Shown here in pieces: positions 1 through 7,361 of a stretch of 23,184 nt of DNA. Every line of letters begins with the position of its first letter. Within the stretch, counting starts at the first letter, position 1. Location: positions 1 through 23,184 of the forward strand of contig JBELJQ010000026.1 of the NCBI GenBank assembly GCA_042090305.1, given 5' to 3'. This DNA is from TMED13 sp042090305. Lineage in GTDB: Bacteria > Pseudomonadota > Alphaproteobacteria > Methylaequorales > Methylaequoraceae. The notes under the pieces were generated by a model, which was given only the letters and a program-made list of their open reading frames with translations, had not been told where the DNA came from and ran no database searches. The position numbers and the translations under genes were made by a program.

Positions 1-828
1 GTAACTAATGGTTATGTTTACATTGCACAACCCCCTTTATTTAGAATAAGAAAAAATAAAACAGAATTATATCTGAAGGATGAAAAAGAGTTAGATCAGT
101 ATTTTGTTAATGAGATGACCGAAGTAAGTATGCTGAAACAAGATAACGGTAATTCGCTGAAAGGAAAAGACTTTAAAAATCTTATGATACAACTTATAAA
201 GCTTGATTTCTTAATTAAATCTATATCATCGGGAGACACTAATTATTATACATTACTTGAGCAAGCGACAATATCAAGTTTTTTTAACCCTGAAAATTTT
301 CTTAACGAGAAAAAAACGAAAGAAACACTAGATTACTTGATCAAAAGATTAAATACAATTGACAAAGGCTGGGTGGTTGTTTTTAAAAACAGTGAATTCA
401 TTTTTTCCAAAACTAAAGATAAAATACAAGAAGATTTTGTAATTCAACTAAATTTAATTAATAGTAAAAAATATGATAATTTGAATACGATTTGTGTTGA
501 TATTCAAGATTATTTTTTAGCACCCTCAAAATTAATAATTAATGAAGATGAAATAGAAATTTTCACTCCAAAAGATTTAGTTGAAAGAGGTTTAAATCAT
601 GCAAAAAAGGGTGCATCAGTGCAAAGATACAAGGGTCTAGGAGAAATGAATCCAGACCAACTTTGGGAAACAACACTTGACCCAGAGTTTAGGTCTTTAT
701 TAAAAGTAAAGATTGATGATGCGCAGAGAGCGGATGAGATATTTGAGGAATTAATGGGTGACGACGTTGATAAAAGAAAAATTTTCATTCAATCAAATGC
801 AGAAAAAGTTGTCAATTTAGATGTATAA
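1..828 (+). CDS. gyrB: DNA gyrase subunit B, C-terminal part (5' end outside window)
   Basis: This is the ATPase subunit of DNA gyrase, which introduces negative supercoils. Frame 1 is open from the first base of the window, so about 276 C-terminal residues are present and the GHKL ATPase and transducer domains are missing. The reading begins in the TOPRIM region with GYVYIAQPPL. It ends with the classic GyrB tail, including QRYKGLGEMNPDQLWETTLD, then LMGDDVDKR and a final NLDV. Between these lies a poorly conserved, Lys/Asn-rich stretch of roughly 140 residues, at the place where Gram-negative GyrB proteins carry an insertion. The tail DDAQRADEIFEELMGDD fits GyrB rather than ParE. An internal ATG at 115 is not the real start, because homology continues upstream of it. 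The next gene begins 36 bases downstream on the same strand, and no terminator hairpin is visible between them. Confidence 0.95.
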   Translation, partial: VTNGYVYIAQPPLFRIRKNKTELYLKDEKELDQYFVNEMTEVSMLKQDNGNSLKGKDFKNLMIQLIKLDFLIKSISSGDTNYYTLLEQATISSFFNPENFLNEKKTKETLDYLIKRLNTIDKGWVVVFKNSEFIFSKTKDKIQEDFVIQLNLINSKKYDNLNTICVDIQDYFLAPSKLIINEDEIEIFTPKDLVERGLNHAKKGASVQRYKGLGEMNPDQLWETTLDPEFRSLLKVKIDDAQRADEIFEELMGDDVDKRKIFIQSNAEKVVNLDV

Positions 829-864
829 AAGTAAAAATTTATAAAGATTGGGAAATACTAAATT

Positions 865-2742
865 GTGAAGTTAATAAAATGGCTTCTTGTCTCATTTATC
901 TGGCTTGCTCTTTTTTCTAGCATAGCGGTTACTTGGTCACTTCTGAATTTGCCAGAGACCGAGTCAATAAAAATTTCAAGACAACCAAGTATTACATTTT
1001 TGGATAAAGATGGCAGAATCATTGCATCTTATGGAGATGTATATGGTAGTTCGATACAGTTTAAGGATTTACCAGAGAATTTGATAAATGCAGTTATTGT
1101 AACTGAAGACAAAAGGTTTTTTCATCATCCTGGCATCGATGTTAAAGGAATAATCAGAGCTGCTTATACAAATTTTAAACAAAGAAGAATTGTCCAAGGG
1201 GGAAGCACGATCACCCAGCAACTTGCTAAAAATCTTTTTTTAACACCTGAAAGGTCATTTACTAGGAAGTTACATGAGTTGATATTGAGTTTTTGGCTAG
1301 AATTACGATTCACAAAAGAGCAAATTCTAAGTATTTACCTTAATCGAGTTTATTTAGGTTCGGGTACATACGGAGTTCAAGCGGCCTCTGAAAAATATTT
1401 TAATAAAAAGGTTGAGGATCTAACATTATACGAGTGTGCCGTAATAGCAAGTTTACTCAAAGCTCCCTCGAGGTATAATCCGATAGCTAATTTTGAATTA
1501 TCAAAGAAAAGGGCTGCTATTGTTCTTAACAATATGGTTAAGGACAATATGATCTCCTTCAAACAAGTAAATCAAGCAAAAGTTAATAATAAAAAATATT
1601 CAAAGTTTACAAACGCTCCGAAAAGTACAAGATATTTTATTGACTGGCTATTACCACGCGTTAAATCTTATGTTGGAGAAATCAATAAAGATTTAATTGT
1701 TAGAACTACACTTGACGTTAATTTGCAAAAGGTTGCTGAGAAATCTTTAATAAAAGTAAATTCTCAATTTGATTCGGCTGAACAGTCATCACTGGTTGCA
1801 TTAGGTTTAAATGGCGGAATCATAGCAATGATTGGTGGAACAGACTATGGTGACACTCAGTTTAACAGAGTTACACAAGCTAAAAGGCAACCGGGATCTG
1901 CATTTAAAATGTTTGTGTATCTGGCTGGTCTAATAGATGGCTACTCACCAGAGGATATTTTAGTGGACTCAAAAGTAGATATCAATGGATGGTCGCCAAA
2001 GAACTATAAAGACGAATACTTAGGGGAAATTTCTGTCAAAGAGGCATTCTCAAAATCAATCAATACAGTAGCGGTAAAGATTTCAGAATCGGTGGGTAGA
2101 GAGAAAGTAATTAATGTTGCAAAATCAATGGGTATCTCGAGCCCTATTTTAAACTCTCCTTCCCTAGCCCTTGGGACATCTGAGGTTACATTATTAGAAC
2201 TCACCTCTGCATACAATGTTCTTGCGAATAATGGAGACGGTGTATTTCCTCACGGTATAAGATCTATTGAGGACACTGATGGTGAGGTTTTATTTTTAAG
2301 AAAGATTCAAGGTCCTGGTAAGATTTTAGAACCAGGTATTGTAAGTAAGATGACAAGAATGATGGAGCGCACAATTGAAAATGGAACTGGAAAAAAAGCT
2401 AAACTTAATAGACCAGCCGCAGGTAAAACTGGAACAAGTCAATCATTAAGAGATGCATGGTTTGTTGGTTTTACTTCAAATATAGTGGTTGGAGTATGGT
2501 TTGGTAATGATAATGATTCTCCAATGAGAAAGATTACAGGTGGAACAGCTCCAGCAATTTTATGGAAAGAGTTCATGACTTTAGCTCACAAGGACATTAA
2601 ACCTAAAAACCTTAATTACTTTTCAGCAGATTTTGAAACTAAAAATAATAATGATAAGAAAATTAGGCGTATTATTAATAAATCAAAGGAACTAGATAAA
2701 AGAAAAAATCTTTTCGAATCTATTTTGGATAATTTTTTCTAA
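865..2742 (+). CDS. Class A penicillin-binding protein, PBP1A family (bifunctional transglycosylase/transpeptidase)
   Basis: This enzyme polymerises lipid II glycan strands and cross-links peptidoglycan on the periplasmic side of the inner membrane. It is 625 residues long and starts with GTG at 865. A membrane anchor spans about residues 5-27. Glycosyltransferase family 51 motifs follow in order: VTEDKRFFHHPG (79-90, catalytic Glu81), GGSTITQQLAKN (112-123), RKLHE (134-138) and KEQILSIYLN (151-160). The transpeptidase domain has SAFK (Ser345 nucleophile), SIN (398-400) and KTGT (521-524), so both activities look intact. It is shorter than many MrcA proteins (often about 800 residues) and ends in a Lys/Asn-rich tail. 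Its stop interlocks with that of the convergent SCO1 gene. Whether it corresponds to MrcA, MrcB or PbpC of other species cannot be settled by eye, but the motif spacing fits the PBP1A family best. Confidence 0.93.
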   Translation: MKLIKWLLVSFIWLALFSSIAVTWSLLNLPETESIKISRQPSITFLDKDGRIIASYGDVYGSSIQFKDLPENLINAVIVTEDKRFFHHPGIDVKGIIRAAYTNFKQRRIVQGGSTITQQLAKNLFLTPERSFTRKLHELILSFWLELRFTKEQILSIYLNRVYLGSGTYGVQAASEKYFNKKVEDLTLYECAVIASLLKAPSRYNPIANFELSKKRAAIVLNNMVKDNMISFKQVNQAKVNNKKYSKFTNAPKSTRYFIDWLLPRVKSYVGEINKDLIVRTTLDVNLQKVAEKSLIKVNSQFDSAEQSSLVALGLNGGIIAMIGGTDYGDTQFNRVTQAKRQPGSAFKMFVYLAGLIDGYSPEDILVDSKVDINGWSPKNYKDEYLGEISVKEAFSKSINTVAVKISESVGREKVINVAKSMGISSPILNSPSLALGTSEVTLLELTSAYNVLANNGDGVFPHGIRSIEDTDGEVLFLRKIQGPGKILEPGIVSKMTRMMERTIENGTGKKAKLNRPAAGKTGTSQSLRDAWFVGFTSNIVVGVWFGNDNDSPMRKITGGTAPAILWKEFMTLAHKDIKPKNLNYFSADFETKNNNDKKIRRIINKSKELDKRKNLFESILDNFF

Positions 2743-3326
2743 TGAAGATAATTGAAGATATGTTGCTCAAAGTCCTTTGGGCTAAAATGAGCTATGTAGA
2801 CGTCATTTTTATCTAAAAGAAATATAAGTGAGCTGTGATCAACTAGATATTCATTTGATGAAGCTCCTTCTTTATTTTTTTTCACATAAATTCTAAAAGT
2901 CCTTAAAACATTTGAAACATCCTTAGGATCACCAGTTAGTCCAATTAAATTACCATCAAAATTTGATAAAAAGTTATTCATTTGATTTGTATCATCTCTT
3001 TCAGGATCAACGGTAATAAAAATGAAATCAGTTTTGGATAAGAGAGTTTTATTCTCTTCAATGAAGTTGGATATTTTCAAAACATCTAACGGACAGATAT
3101 CAGGACAAAAAGTATATCCAAAGTAAATAACCTTATTTTTTTTAATATTCTGAGACAAATAGTTATTACCATTATGATCAACTAAATTAAAACTACCACC
3201 AATCATTATTTTATTAGAAGGTTGTTTGTTTAGATTACTTAAAATAAAAAGAACAATTAGTATTGTTATAACAACAATTAACATTGAAATGAAATTTTTA
3301 ATAAGGTTAGGTTTAAATCTACTCAT
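2739..3326 (-). CDS. sco1: SCO1/SenC family copper protein
   Basis: Thioredoxin-fold, membrane-anchored copper protein used in assembling the CuA centre of cytochrome c oxidase. The 195 residues show an N-terminal membrane segment (about 11-31). After it comes the SCO domain, with YFGYTFCPDICP (Cys74 and Cys78 form the CxxxC copper site), the VDPERD stretch at 107-112 and the metal-ligand His164 in LVDHSS. All three copper ligands known from the family are therefore present. Its ATG lies inside the end of the upstream methylase-like gene (8-base overlap), so the two are probably translated from one mRNA. The 3' end overlaps the convergent PBP gene by four bases. A PCuAC chaperone, the usual functional partner, is encoded at 21668-22129. 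Confidence 0.93.
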   Translation of the reverse strand: MSRFKPNLIKNFISMLIVVITILIVLFILSNLNKQPSNKIMIGGSFNLVDHNGNNYLSQNIKKNKVIYFGYTFCPDICPLDVLKISNFIEENKTLLSKTDFIFITVDPERDDTNQMNNFLSNFDGNLIGLTGDPKDVSNVLRTFRIYVKKNKEGASSNEYLVDHSSLIFLLDKNDVYIAHFSPKDFEQHIFNYLH

Positions 3327-3987
3327 TATTTTCTATTACAATATAAAAATCCTTCCCATTATTTTGATTTGCATTCAATAATTGAGAAGATAATTTAATA
3401 TAATCATTATAAATATAGTATTTAATACATTGATTTTTAATTCTTTTTATTTTAGTTATAAACGATTTTATCTTATTAATATTCTTGGTTCTAATAATTA
3501 TTTTTTCAAATTGCCTTCTTTTTAGTGTTTCAAAAATATTTGGAAATTGAAATTCATCAATAAATATTACGGTAGAGTTTTTATCACGGTTAGTTAGTAA
3601 CTTCTTATATTTATTAAGTGTATTAACAACATTTGTTATACCCAGTAAATACTTAATTTCTATTTTGGAATTTAACGTTATTTTTTTATTTAAAAGGTTT
3701 TCGTTAAAGTTAATAAAATTCGATTGTAATACGCAAATTGAATCTACTTTTTTTAATTTTCCATGGATATAGGTAATAAGTTCGTTGGATTTGGTATTAA
3801 TTTCGGTTTTATTTTCAATATTACATTTTATTTTATTTAAAAAGAGAAAAAATTTTTTTGAAAGTTTTACTAAACTAACCACCTCACCCGAACCTTCCAG
3901 ACATTCGATAGCCTCTAGAGTCAGGTCACTAAAATCATGAGGATTGACATTAATAATATAGATTTTTTTTCGATTTTGTGAGACCAT
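3319..3987 (-). CDS. Divergent tetrapyrrole-methylase-like protein (SUMT/CobA fold, tentative)
   Basis: I do not recognise this gene with certainty. With the ATG at 3987 it has 222 residues. The start IYIINVNPHDFSDLTLEAI resembles the opening of the uroporphyrin-III C-methyltransferase family (VxLVGAGPGDPxLLTLxA). A later stretch, YLLGITNVVNTL (113-124), lies where that family has VVPGITSA, and the C-terminus FYIVIE resembles the final strand. The glycines of GAGPGD are replaced by NVNPHD and the GGDPFVFGRG motif is not recognisable, so SAM binding is doubtful. It may be a relic or may have a new role. The reading frame extends upstream to a TTG at 4023, but the family homology begins just after the ATG, so ATG is preferred. 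It lies upstream of SCO1 with an 8-base overlap. Its start is 12 bases from that of the divergent ankyrin gene. Composition is extremely Lys/Asn/Ile rich. Confidence 0.6.
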   Translation of the reverse strand: MVSQNRKKIYIINVNPHDFSDLTLEAIECLEGSGEVVSLVKLSKKFFLFLNKIKCNIENKTEINTKSNELITYIHGKLKKVDSICVLQSNFINFNENLLNKKITLNSKIEIKYLLGITNVVNTLNKYKKLLTNRDKNSTVIFIDEFQFPNIFETLKRRQFEKIIIRTKNINKIKSFITKIKRIKNQCIKYYIYNDYIKLSSQLLNANQNNGKDFYIVIENNE

Positions 3988-3999
3988 GTAAACAAAACT

Positions 4000-4575
4000 A
4001 TGAAAAAAAAAAATAAATATCAAATAATATTATTATATTTATTTTTTTTCCCCTTTTTCTCCGCTTTGTCATTTGATGATAGTGATATTTTTCATGAGAA
4101 AGTATTTTTAAGTGCTGTCAAGAAATCTAAATATGAAAAGGTGTCAGAAATGCTTCAAAAAAATGTATCACCAAATATTTTAGATTCTGATGGTTTAGTA
4201 CCGATAGCATATTCACTTGCCAATGAGGATCAAAAAATGTTTGATCTTCTAATTGAAGCGGGGGCAAAGATTAATAAAACAATTCTAGATGAATCCTCAT
4301 TATTAATTTTCTATATTAATAATAATAGATTCACAATGATTGAAAAATTAATTGAGAATAAAGCAGATATTCACAAACAAGATAGTAACGGTATGACTGC
4401 AATGATGCATGCTATAGAAAAAATGAATTTAAATGCAGTAAGAATTTTATCTACCAAAAGACTTGATCTATCTTTAACCGATTTTTCTGGCAAAACTATT
4501 TTTGATTATGCTAATAGATCAAGAAATTTACCTATTAAAAGAATAATTGGAAATTTACAAAGCCTAAGTGATTAG
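4000..4575 (+). CDS. Exported ankyrin-repeat protein
   Basis: This is a 191-residue protein with an N-terminal signal peptide (MKKKNKYQ followed by a hydrophobic run ending near ALS, residue 23) and then ankyrin-type repeats. Recognisable repeat units start near residues 33, 64, 97, 130 and 163. The clearest are DSDGLVPIAYSLANEDQKMF (62-81) and DSNGMTAMMHAIEKMNLNAV (128-147), with the helix-turn pattern LLIEAGAKIN between them. It is probably a periplasmic protein-protein interaction module whose partner is unknown. The second codon begins an 11-base A tract. The gene sits alone on the plus strand between two minus-strand operons. Only 12 bases separate its start from that of the divergent methylase-like gene, and its 3' end overlaps the convergent CbiX-like gene by 12 bases. 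Confidence 0.8.
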   Translation: MKKKNKYQIILLYLFFFPFFSALSFDDSDIFHEKVFLSAVKKSKYEKVSEMLQKNVSPNILDSDGLVPIAYSLANEDQKMFDLLIEAGAKINKTILDESSLLIFYINNNRFTMIEKLIENKADIHKQDSNGMTAMMHAIEKMNLNAVRILSTKRLDLSLTDFSGKTIFDYANRSRNLPIKRIIGNLQSLSD

Positions 4576-5268
4576 TTTTTGAACCATTAAATTAATTATT
4601 TCCTTATAATGAGACAAAGGAGTGAAAACATTCAATTTATGCCTAGTTTTGAGTATTTTGATATTTTTTTTGTATAGATAACCACCAAAAAAAAAAACAG
4701 GATGAACGATTATATTAATATCATTCCTATTGAATTTATCAAGATTGGTAAGAATTGATTCTTCATCACCAGAAAAACAAATAAACTTGCTATGAATCTT
4801 TGGGCAAAGTGTTTCAACATATTTTTTCAATTCAACTTTAAGTTTATTTTCTGAGCTATTTGAGCATGATACGATAAGAATATTCTCTTTATCATTCTTT
4901 AATTTTTTTTTTATTTCTTCATTTACAATCAAAGATACATCATTTAGGAGCGAGAGCTTTTCAATCAAATTTATTTTAGTTTTTTTTTCCTTTTCTACAA
5001 TCTTCAGCTTATTATGTATATCATTACTTACGTGATAACCATCAAAGAGAAATAAAGGAAAAAAATCAATAGAGGAGAAATCTCTGTAAACTAAATCTAT
5101 ACATTGTTGAATGGATGGTTTTGATTTTTCAATAAAACAATAAAAGATTTCTCTTTTTACTTTAGCTTTAAGCTTTGAAAAAAAGGTTAAGAAGTCTTTA
5201 TTATAATCATTATCGAAAGAACCATGTGCACAAATTATCAATGCGTTTTTTTTCTCTGACTCATTCAT
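4564..5268 (-). CDS. CbiX-like sirohydrochlorin/cobalt chelatase family protein
   Basis: This 234-residue protein has two CbiX-like halves. CbiX/SirB enzymes insert cobalt or iron into sirohydrochlorin. The first half has the LIICAHGS motif (His15) and PLFLFDGYH (His79), the two metal-binding histidines expected in the N-terminal half of long CbiX proteins. The second half (from about residue 120) repeats the architecture as ILIVSCSNSS and HPVFFFGGYLYKKN, but has lost both corresponding histidines. Homology is reasonably clear, but sequence drift is strong and activity cannot be assumed. It follows the SYLF gene with an 8-base overlap. A second tetrapyrrole-type protein, the methylase-like gene, lies nearby on the same strand, separated by the ankyrin gene. 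Siroheme or cobalamin metabolism is therefore an inference only. Confidence 0.72.
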   Translation of the reverse strand: MNESEKKNALIICAHGSFDNDYNKDFLTFFSKLKAKVKREIFYCFIEKSKPSIQQCIDLVYRDFSSIDFFPLFLFDGYHVSNDIHNKLKIVEKEKKTKINLIEKLSLLNDVSLIVNEEIKKKLKNDKENILIVSCSNSSENKLKVELKKYVETLCPKIHSKFICFSGDEESILTNLDKFNRNDINIIVHPVFFFGGYLYKKNIKILKTRHKLNVFTPLSHYKEIINLMVQKLIT

Positions 5269-5947
5269 TTATAAAATTAATGATATTTTCTAAATTGTCT
5301 ATCCCTTTATTAACCTTAGAGTCTTCTATAATGTCATCGGCATTAAATTTTCTGTTGTGATAGGCAAAGTTGAGATCATTTCTGGGTTGAAGGTATGAGC
5401 CTTCAAGAGATCCTCCAAGAAATAAACCCTTATTATCTGAAAAGGAATAAACATCTGCCAGTCGTACTGTACTCTCAGCAGAATAACCTACTCCTTCAGA
5501 CATTATTGCTGCATCTACGTCTACACCCAACTTCATTCTTTCCTTAAGAACAGAGTTTAGTCCTCTATTTGTCATTACAGTCATCAAAACTTTACCTGAC
5601 TTTGCACCCACTTGAAGTCCAAAACTTAAACCACCAAGTGAAAAGAAAAAAGGTCCAGAAAATTTACCATCATTTCTTCTTATTATTAAGAGGCCGTTGC
5701 CTCCTTTTGCACCAAAAAGTAATCCCCCCTCGTAAACTTCTGGGAATATCAAAATTGCTCTAGCATCATTAATAAATCTTCTTAAATTAATAATTTCCTT
5801 ATTTTTTATAAGTTTTTTTAGGGCAATTTCAGATAAATTTAAAATTTGAACAGAGGTTAACTTTTTCTCATCCATAGCTGTGGTTGTTTGAACAAAAAAT
5901 AGTGTGAATACTATGCAGAATATATTTAGGAAAATCTTTAATTTCAT
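5261..5947 (-). CDS. SYLF (Ysc84-like) domain secreted protein
   Basis: Secreted 228-residue protein of the SYLF/Ysc84 family, whose eukaryotic members bind lipid or actin. The bacterial role is not well defined, though an envelope-associated function is likely. A signal peptide (residues 1-24, ending TTTA before MDEKK) is followed by the SYLF domain from about residue 55. Typical features are ARAILIFPEV, GGLLFGAKGGNG, the glycine-rich GGLSFGLQVGA, and the late DVYSFSDNKGLFLGGSLEGS. Length fits the family. It is the first gene of a two-gene minus-strand unit with the CbiX-like gene, and diverges from the DUF2141 gene across 46 bases of very AT-rich DNA that must hold both promoters. Confidence 0.88.
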   Translation of the reverse strand: MKLKIFLNIFCIVFTLFFVQTTTAMDEKKLTSVQILNLSEIALKKLIKNKEIINLRRFINDARAILIFPEVYEGGLLFGAKGGNGLLIIRRNDGKFSGPFFFSLGGLSFGLQVGAKSGKVLMTVMTNRGLNSVLKERMKLGVDVDAAIMSEGVGYSAESTVRLADVYSFSDNKGLFLGGSLEGSYLQPRNDLNFAYHNRKFNADDIIEDSKVNKGIDNLENIINFINE

Positions 5948-5993
5948 TATTTGATTAATATTAATACATAGTTATTATGATTAATACAGAAAA

Positions 5994-6419
5994 ATGAGAA
6001 TTATTAGTTATCTTATATTTGTTTTGGCTTGCTTCTTAATGTCTAAAATTAATGCAGGGGAATTAAAAATTAATGTGACAAATATTAAGAATGATATAGG
6101 ATCAATTCATTATGCCTTATATAACAGTCCCGAAAAATTTCCTGACAGCAACGGGGCTTTATTGGGTGGAAACAAGGATGTTGAAAAAGTTTTAATTGAT
6201 GGACTAACTATAAGTAACCTTAAAGAATCATTATACGCTATTGCAATTTATCATGATGAAAATTCTAATAATCAGTTTGATACTTTTTTTTCTATTCCTA
6301 CAGAAAGGTATGGTTTCAGTAATGACGCTCCAGTTTTTCTTGGTCCTCCAAATTTTGATGATGCCTCAATTTTTATTCCAAGGGATAAAACTGTGCAAAT
6401 AGAGATTAAGTTGAGATGA
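5994..6419 (+). CDS. DUF2141 domain exported protein
   Basis: Small secreted protein (141 residues) of the DUF2141 family, function unknown. A signal peptide (residues 1-21, ending in KINA) is followed by a beta-rich domain. It carries the family hallmarks YAIAIYHDENSNNQFDT, where the acidic/Asn loop looks like a metal-binding loop, then ERYGFSNDAP and LGPPNFDDASI. It is the first gene of a plus-strand operon. Its TGA overlaps the ATG of the UDP-glucuronate decarboxylase gene (ATGA), suggesting translational coupling with surface-sugar genes. Confidence 0.85.
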   Translation: MRIISYLIFVLACFLMSKINAGELKINVTNIKNDIGSIHYALYNSPEKFPDSNGALLGGNKDVEKVLIDGLTISNLKESLYAIAIYHDENSNNQFDTFFSIPTERYGFSNDAPVFLGPPNFDDASIFIPRDKTVQIEIKLR

Positions 6420-7357
6420 AAAAAAGAGTTTTAGTTACCGGCGGAGCAGGTTTCCTTGGGTCATATTTATGTGAGAAGTTAATTGAAATGGATCATGATG
6501 TTATATGCTGTGACAACTTTTATACAGGTAATAAGGATAATCTTGATAAAGTTATAAATAATAAAAACTTTGAGTTATTACGTCATGATGTGACTTTTCC
6601 ATTGTATCTTGAAGTCGATGAAATTTTTAACTTTGCATGCCCTGCATCACCAATACATTATCAGAACGACCCTGTGCAAACTGTAAAAACTTGTGTACAT
6701 GGAGCTATCAATATGCTGGGCTTAGCAAAAAGAACAAAAGCTAAAATTTTACAGGCTTCCACTTCCGAAGTTTATGGAGATCCAGAAGTTCATCCTCAAA
6801 CTGAAAATTATAAAGGAGCAGTAAATGTAAACGGTCCAAGAGCCTGTTACGATGAAGGAAAAAGATGTGCCGAAACCATTTTTTGGGACTATAAAAGACA
6901 ACATAATGTAAAGATAAAAGTAGTTAGAATTTTCAATACATATGGACCTAGAATGCAACCCAATGATGGAAGGGTCGTTTCAAACTTCATTATCCAAGCA
7001 TTAAATAATGAAAATATTACAATCTATGGTAAGGGAGAACAAACAAGATCATTTTGTTATGTGGATGATTTAATATCTGGGGTACTACTCATGATGAACA
7101 AGGATAAATTTTGTGGCCCAATTAATCTTGGAAACCCTGTTGAGATTTCAATAAAGCAACTAGCAACAGAAATAATAGAATTAACAGGAAGTAAATCTAA
7201 ATTAATTTATCAACCCCTTCCACAAGACGATCCTCAACAAAGATGCCCAGATATAACGCTAGCAAAAAAAGAACTTAATTGGACTCCAATGTTTGATAGA
7301 AAAGATGGTTTAAAAAAAACTATTCAATATTTTGAAAAAATACTCGGCAAAGAATAA
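6416..7357 (+). CDS. UDP-glucuronate decarboxylase (UDP-xylose synthase), extended SDR family
   Basis: Predicted to convert UDP-glucuronate to UDP-xylose (or the 4-keto-pentose intermediate) with NAD, for surface polysaccharide or LPS. The 313 residues have the Rossmann motif TGGAGFLGS (8-16), FNFACPASPIHY (71-82), STSEVYGDP (115-123) and the catalytic YDEGK (Tyr145, Lys149) in PRACYDEGKRCAET. The later motifs RIFNTYGPRMQPNDGRVVSN and GKGEQTRSFCYVDDL are also present. The ACPASP and CYDEGKR signatures separate UXS from the related epimerases, including HldD. It overlaps DUF2141 by four bases and is followed four bases later by hldE, so they share an operon. Start ATG at 6416 fits the N-terminus of the family. 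Confidence 0.93.
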   Translation: MKKRVLVTGGAGFLGSYLCEKLIEMDHDVICCDNFYTGNKDNLDKVINNKNFELLRHDVTFPLYLEVDEIFNFACPASPIHYQNDPVQTVKTCVHGAINMLGLAKRTKAKILQASTSEVYGDPEVHPQTENYKGAVNVNGPRACYDEGKRCAETIFWDYKRQHNVKIKVVRIFNTYGPRMQPNDGRVVSNFIIQALNNENITIYGKGEQTRSFCYVDDLISGVLLMMNKDKFCGPINLGNPVEISIKQLATEIIELTGSKSKLIYQPLPQDDPQQRCPDITLAKKELNWTPMFDRKDGLKKTIQYFEKILGKE

Positions 7358-7361
7358 ATTA

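Noticed and set aside
3988..4023. TTG-started extension of the methylase-like protein (hydrophobic MIFIFFFHSFVYM)
   Set aside because: It looks like a signal segment but is the reverse complement of the ankyrin gene's A-rich start and signal peptide; the family homology starts after ATG 3987.
5948..5993. Repeated GATTAATA/ATTAATA motifs between the divergent SYLF and DUF2141 genes, considered as an operator
   Set aside because: The region is nearly pure A/T, so short repeats are expected by chance; probable promoters are here but cannot be placed.
7332..7361. TTG-started extension of hldE into the UXS gene
   Set aside because: An ATG four bases after the UXS stop begins directly at the kinase homology; the extension adds no conserved residues.
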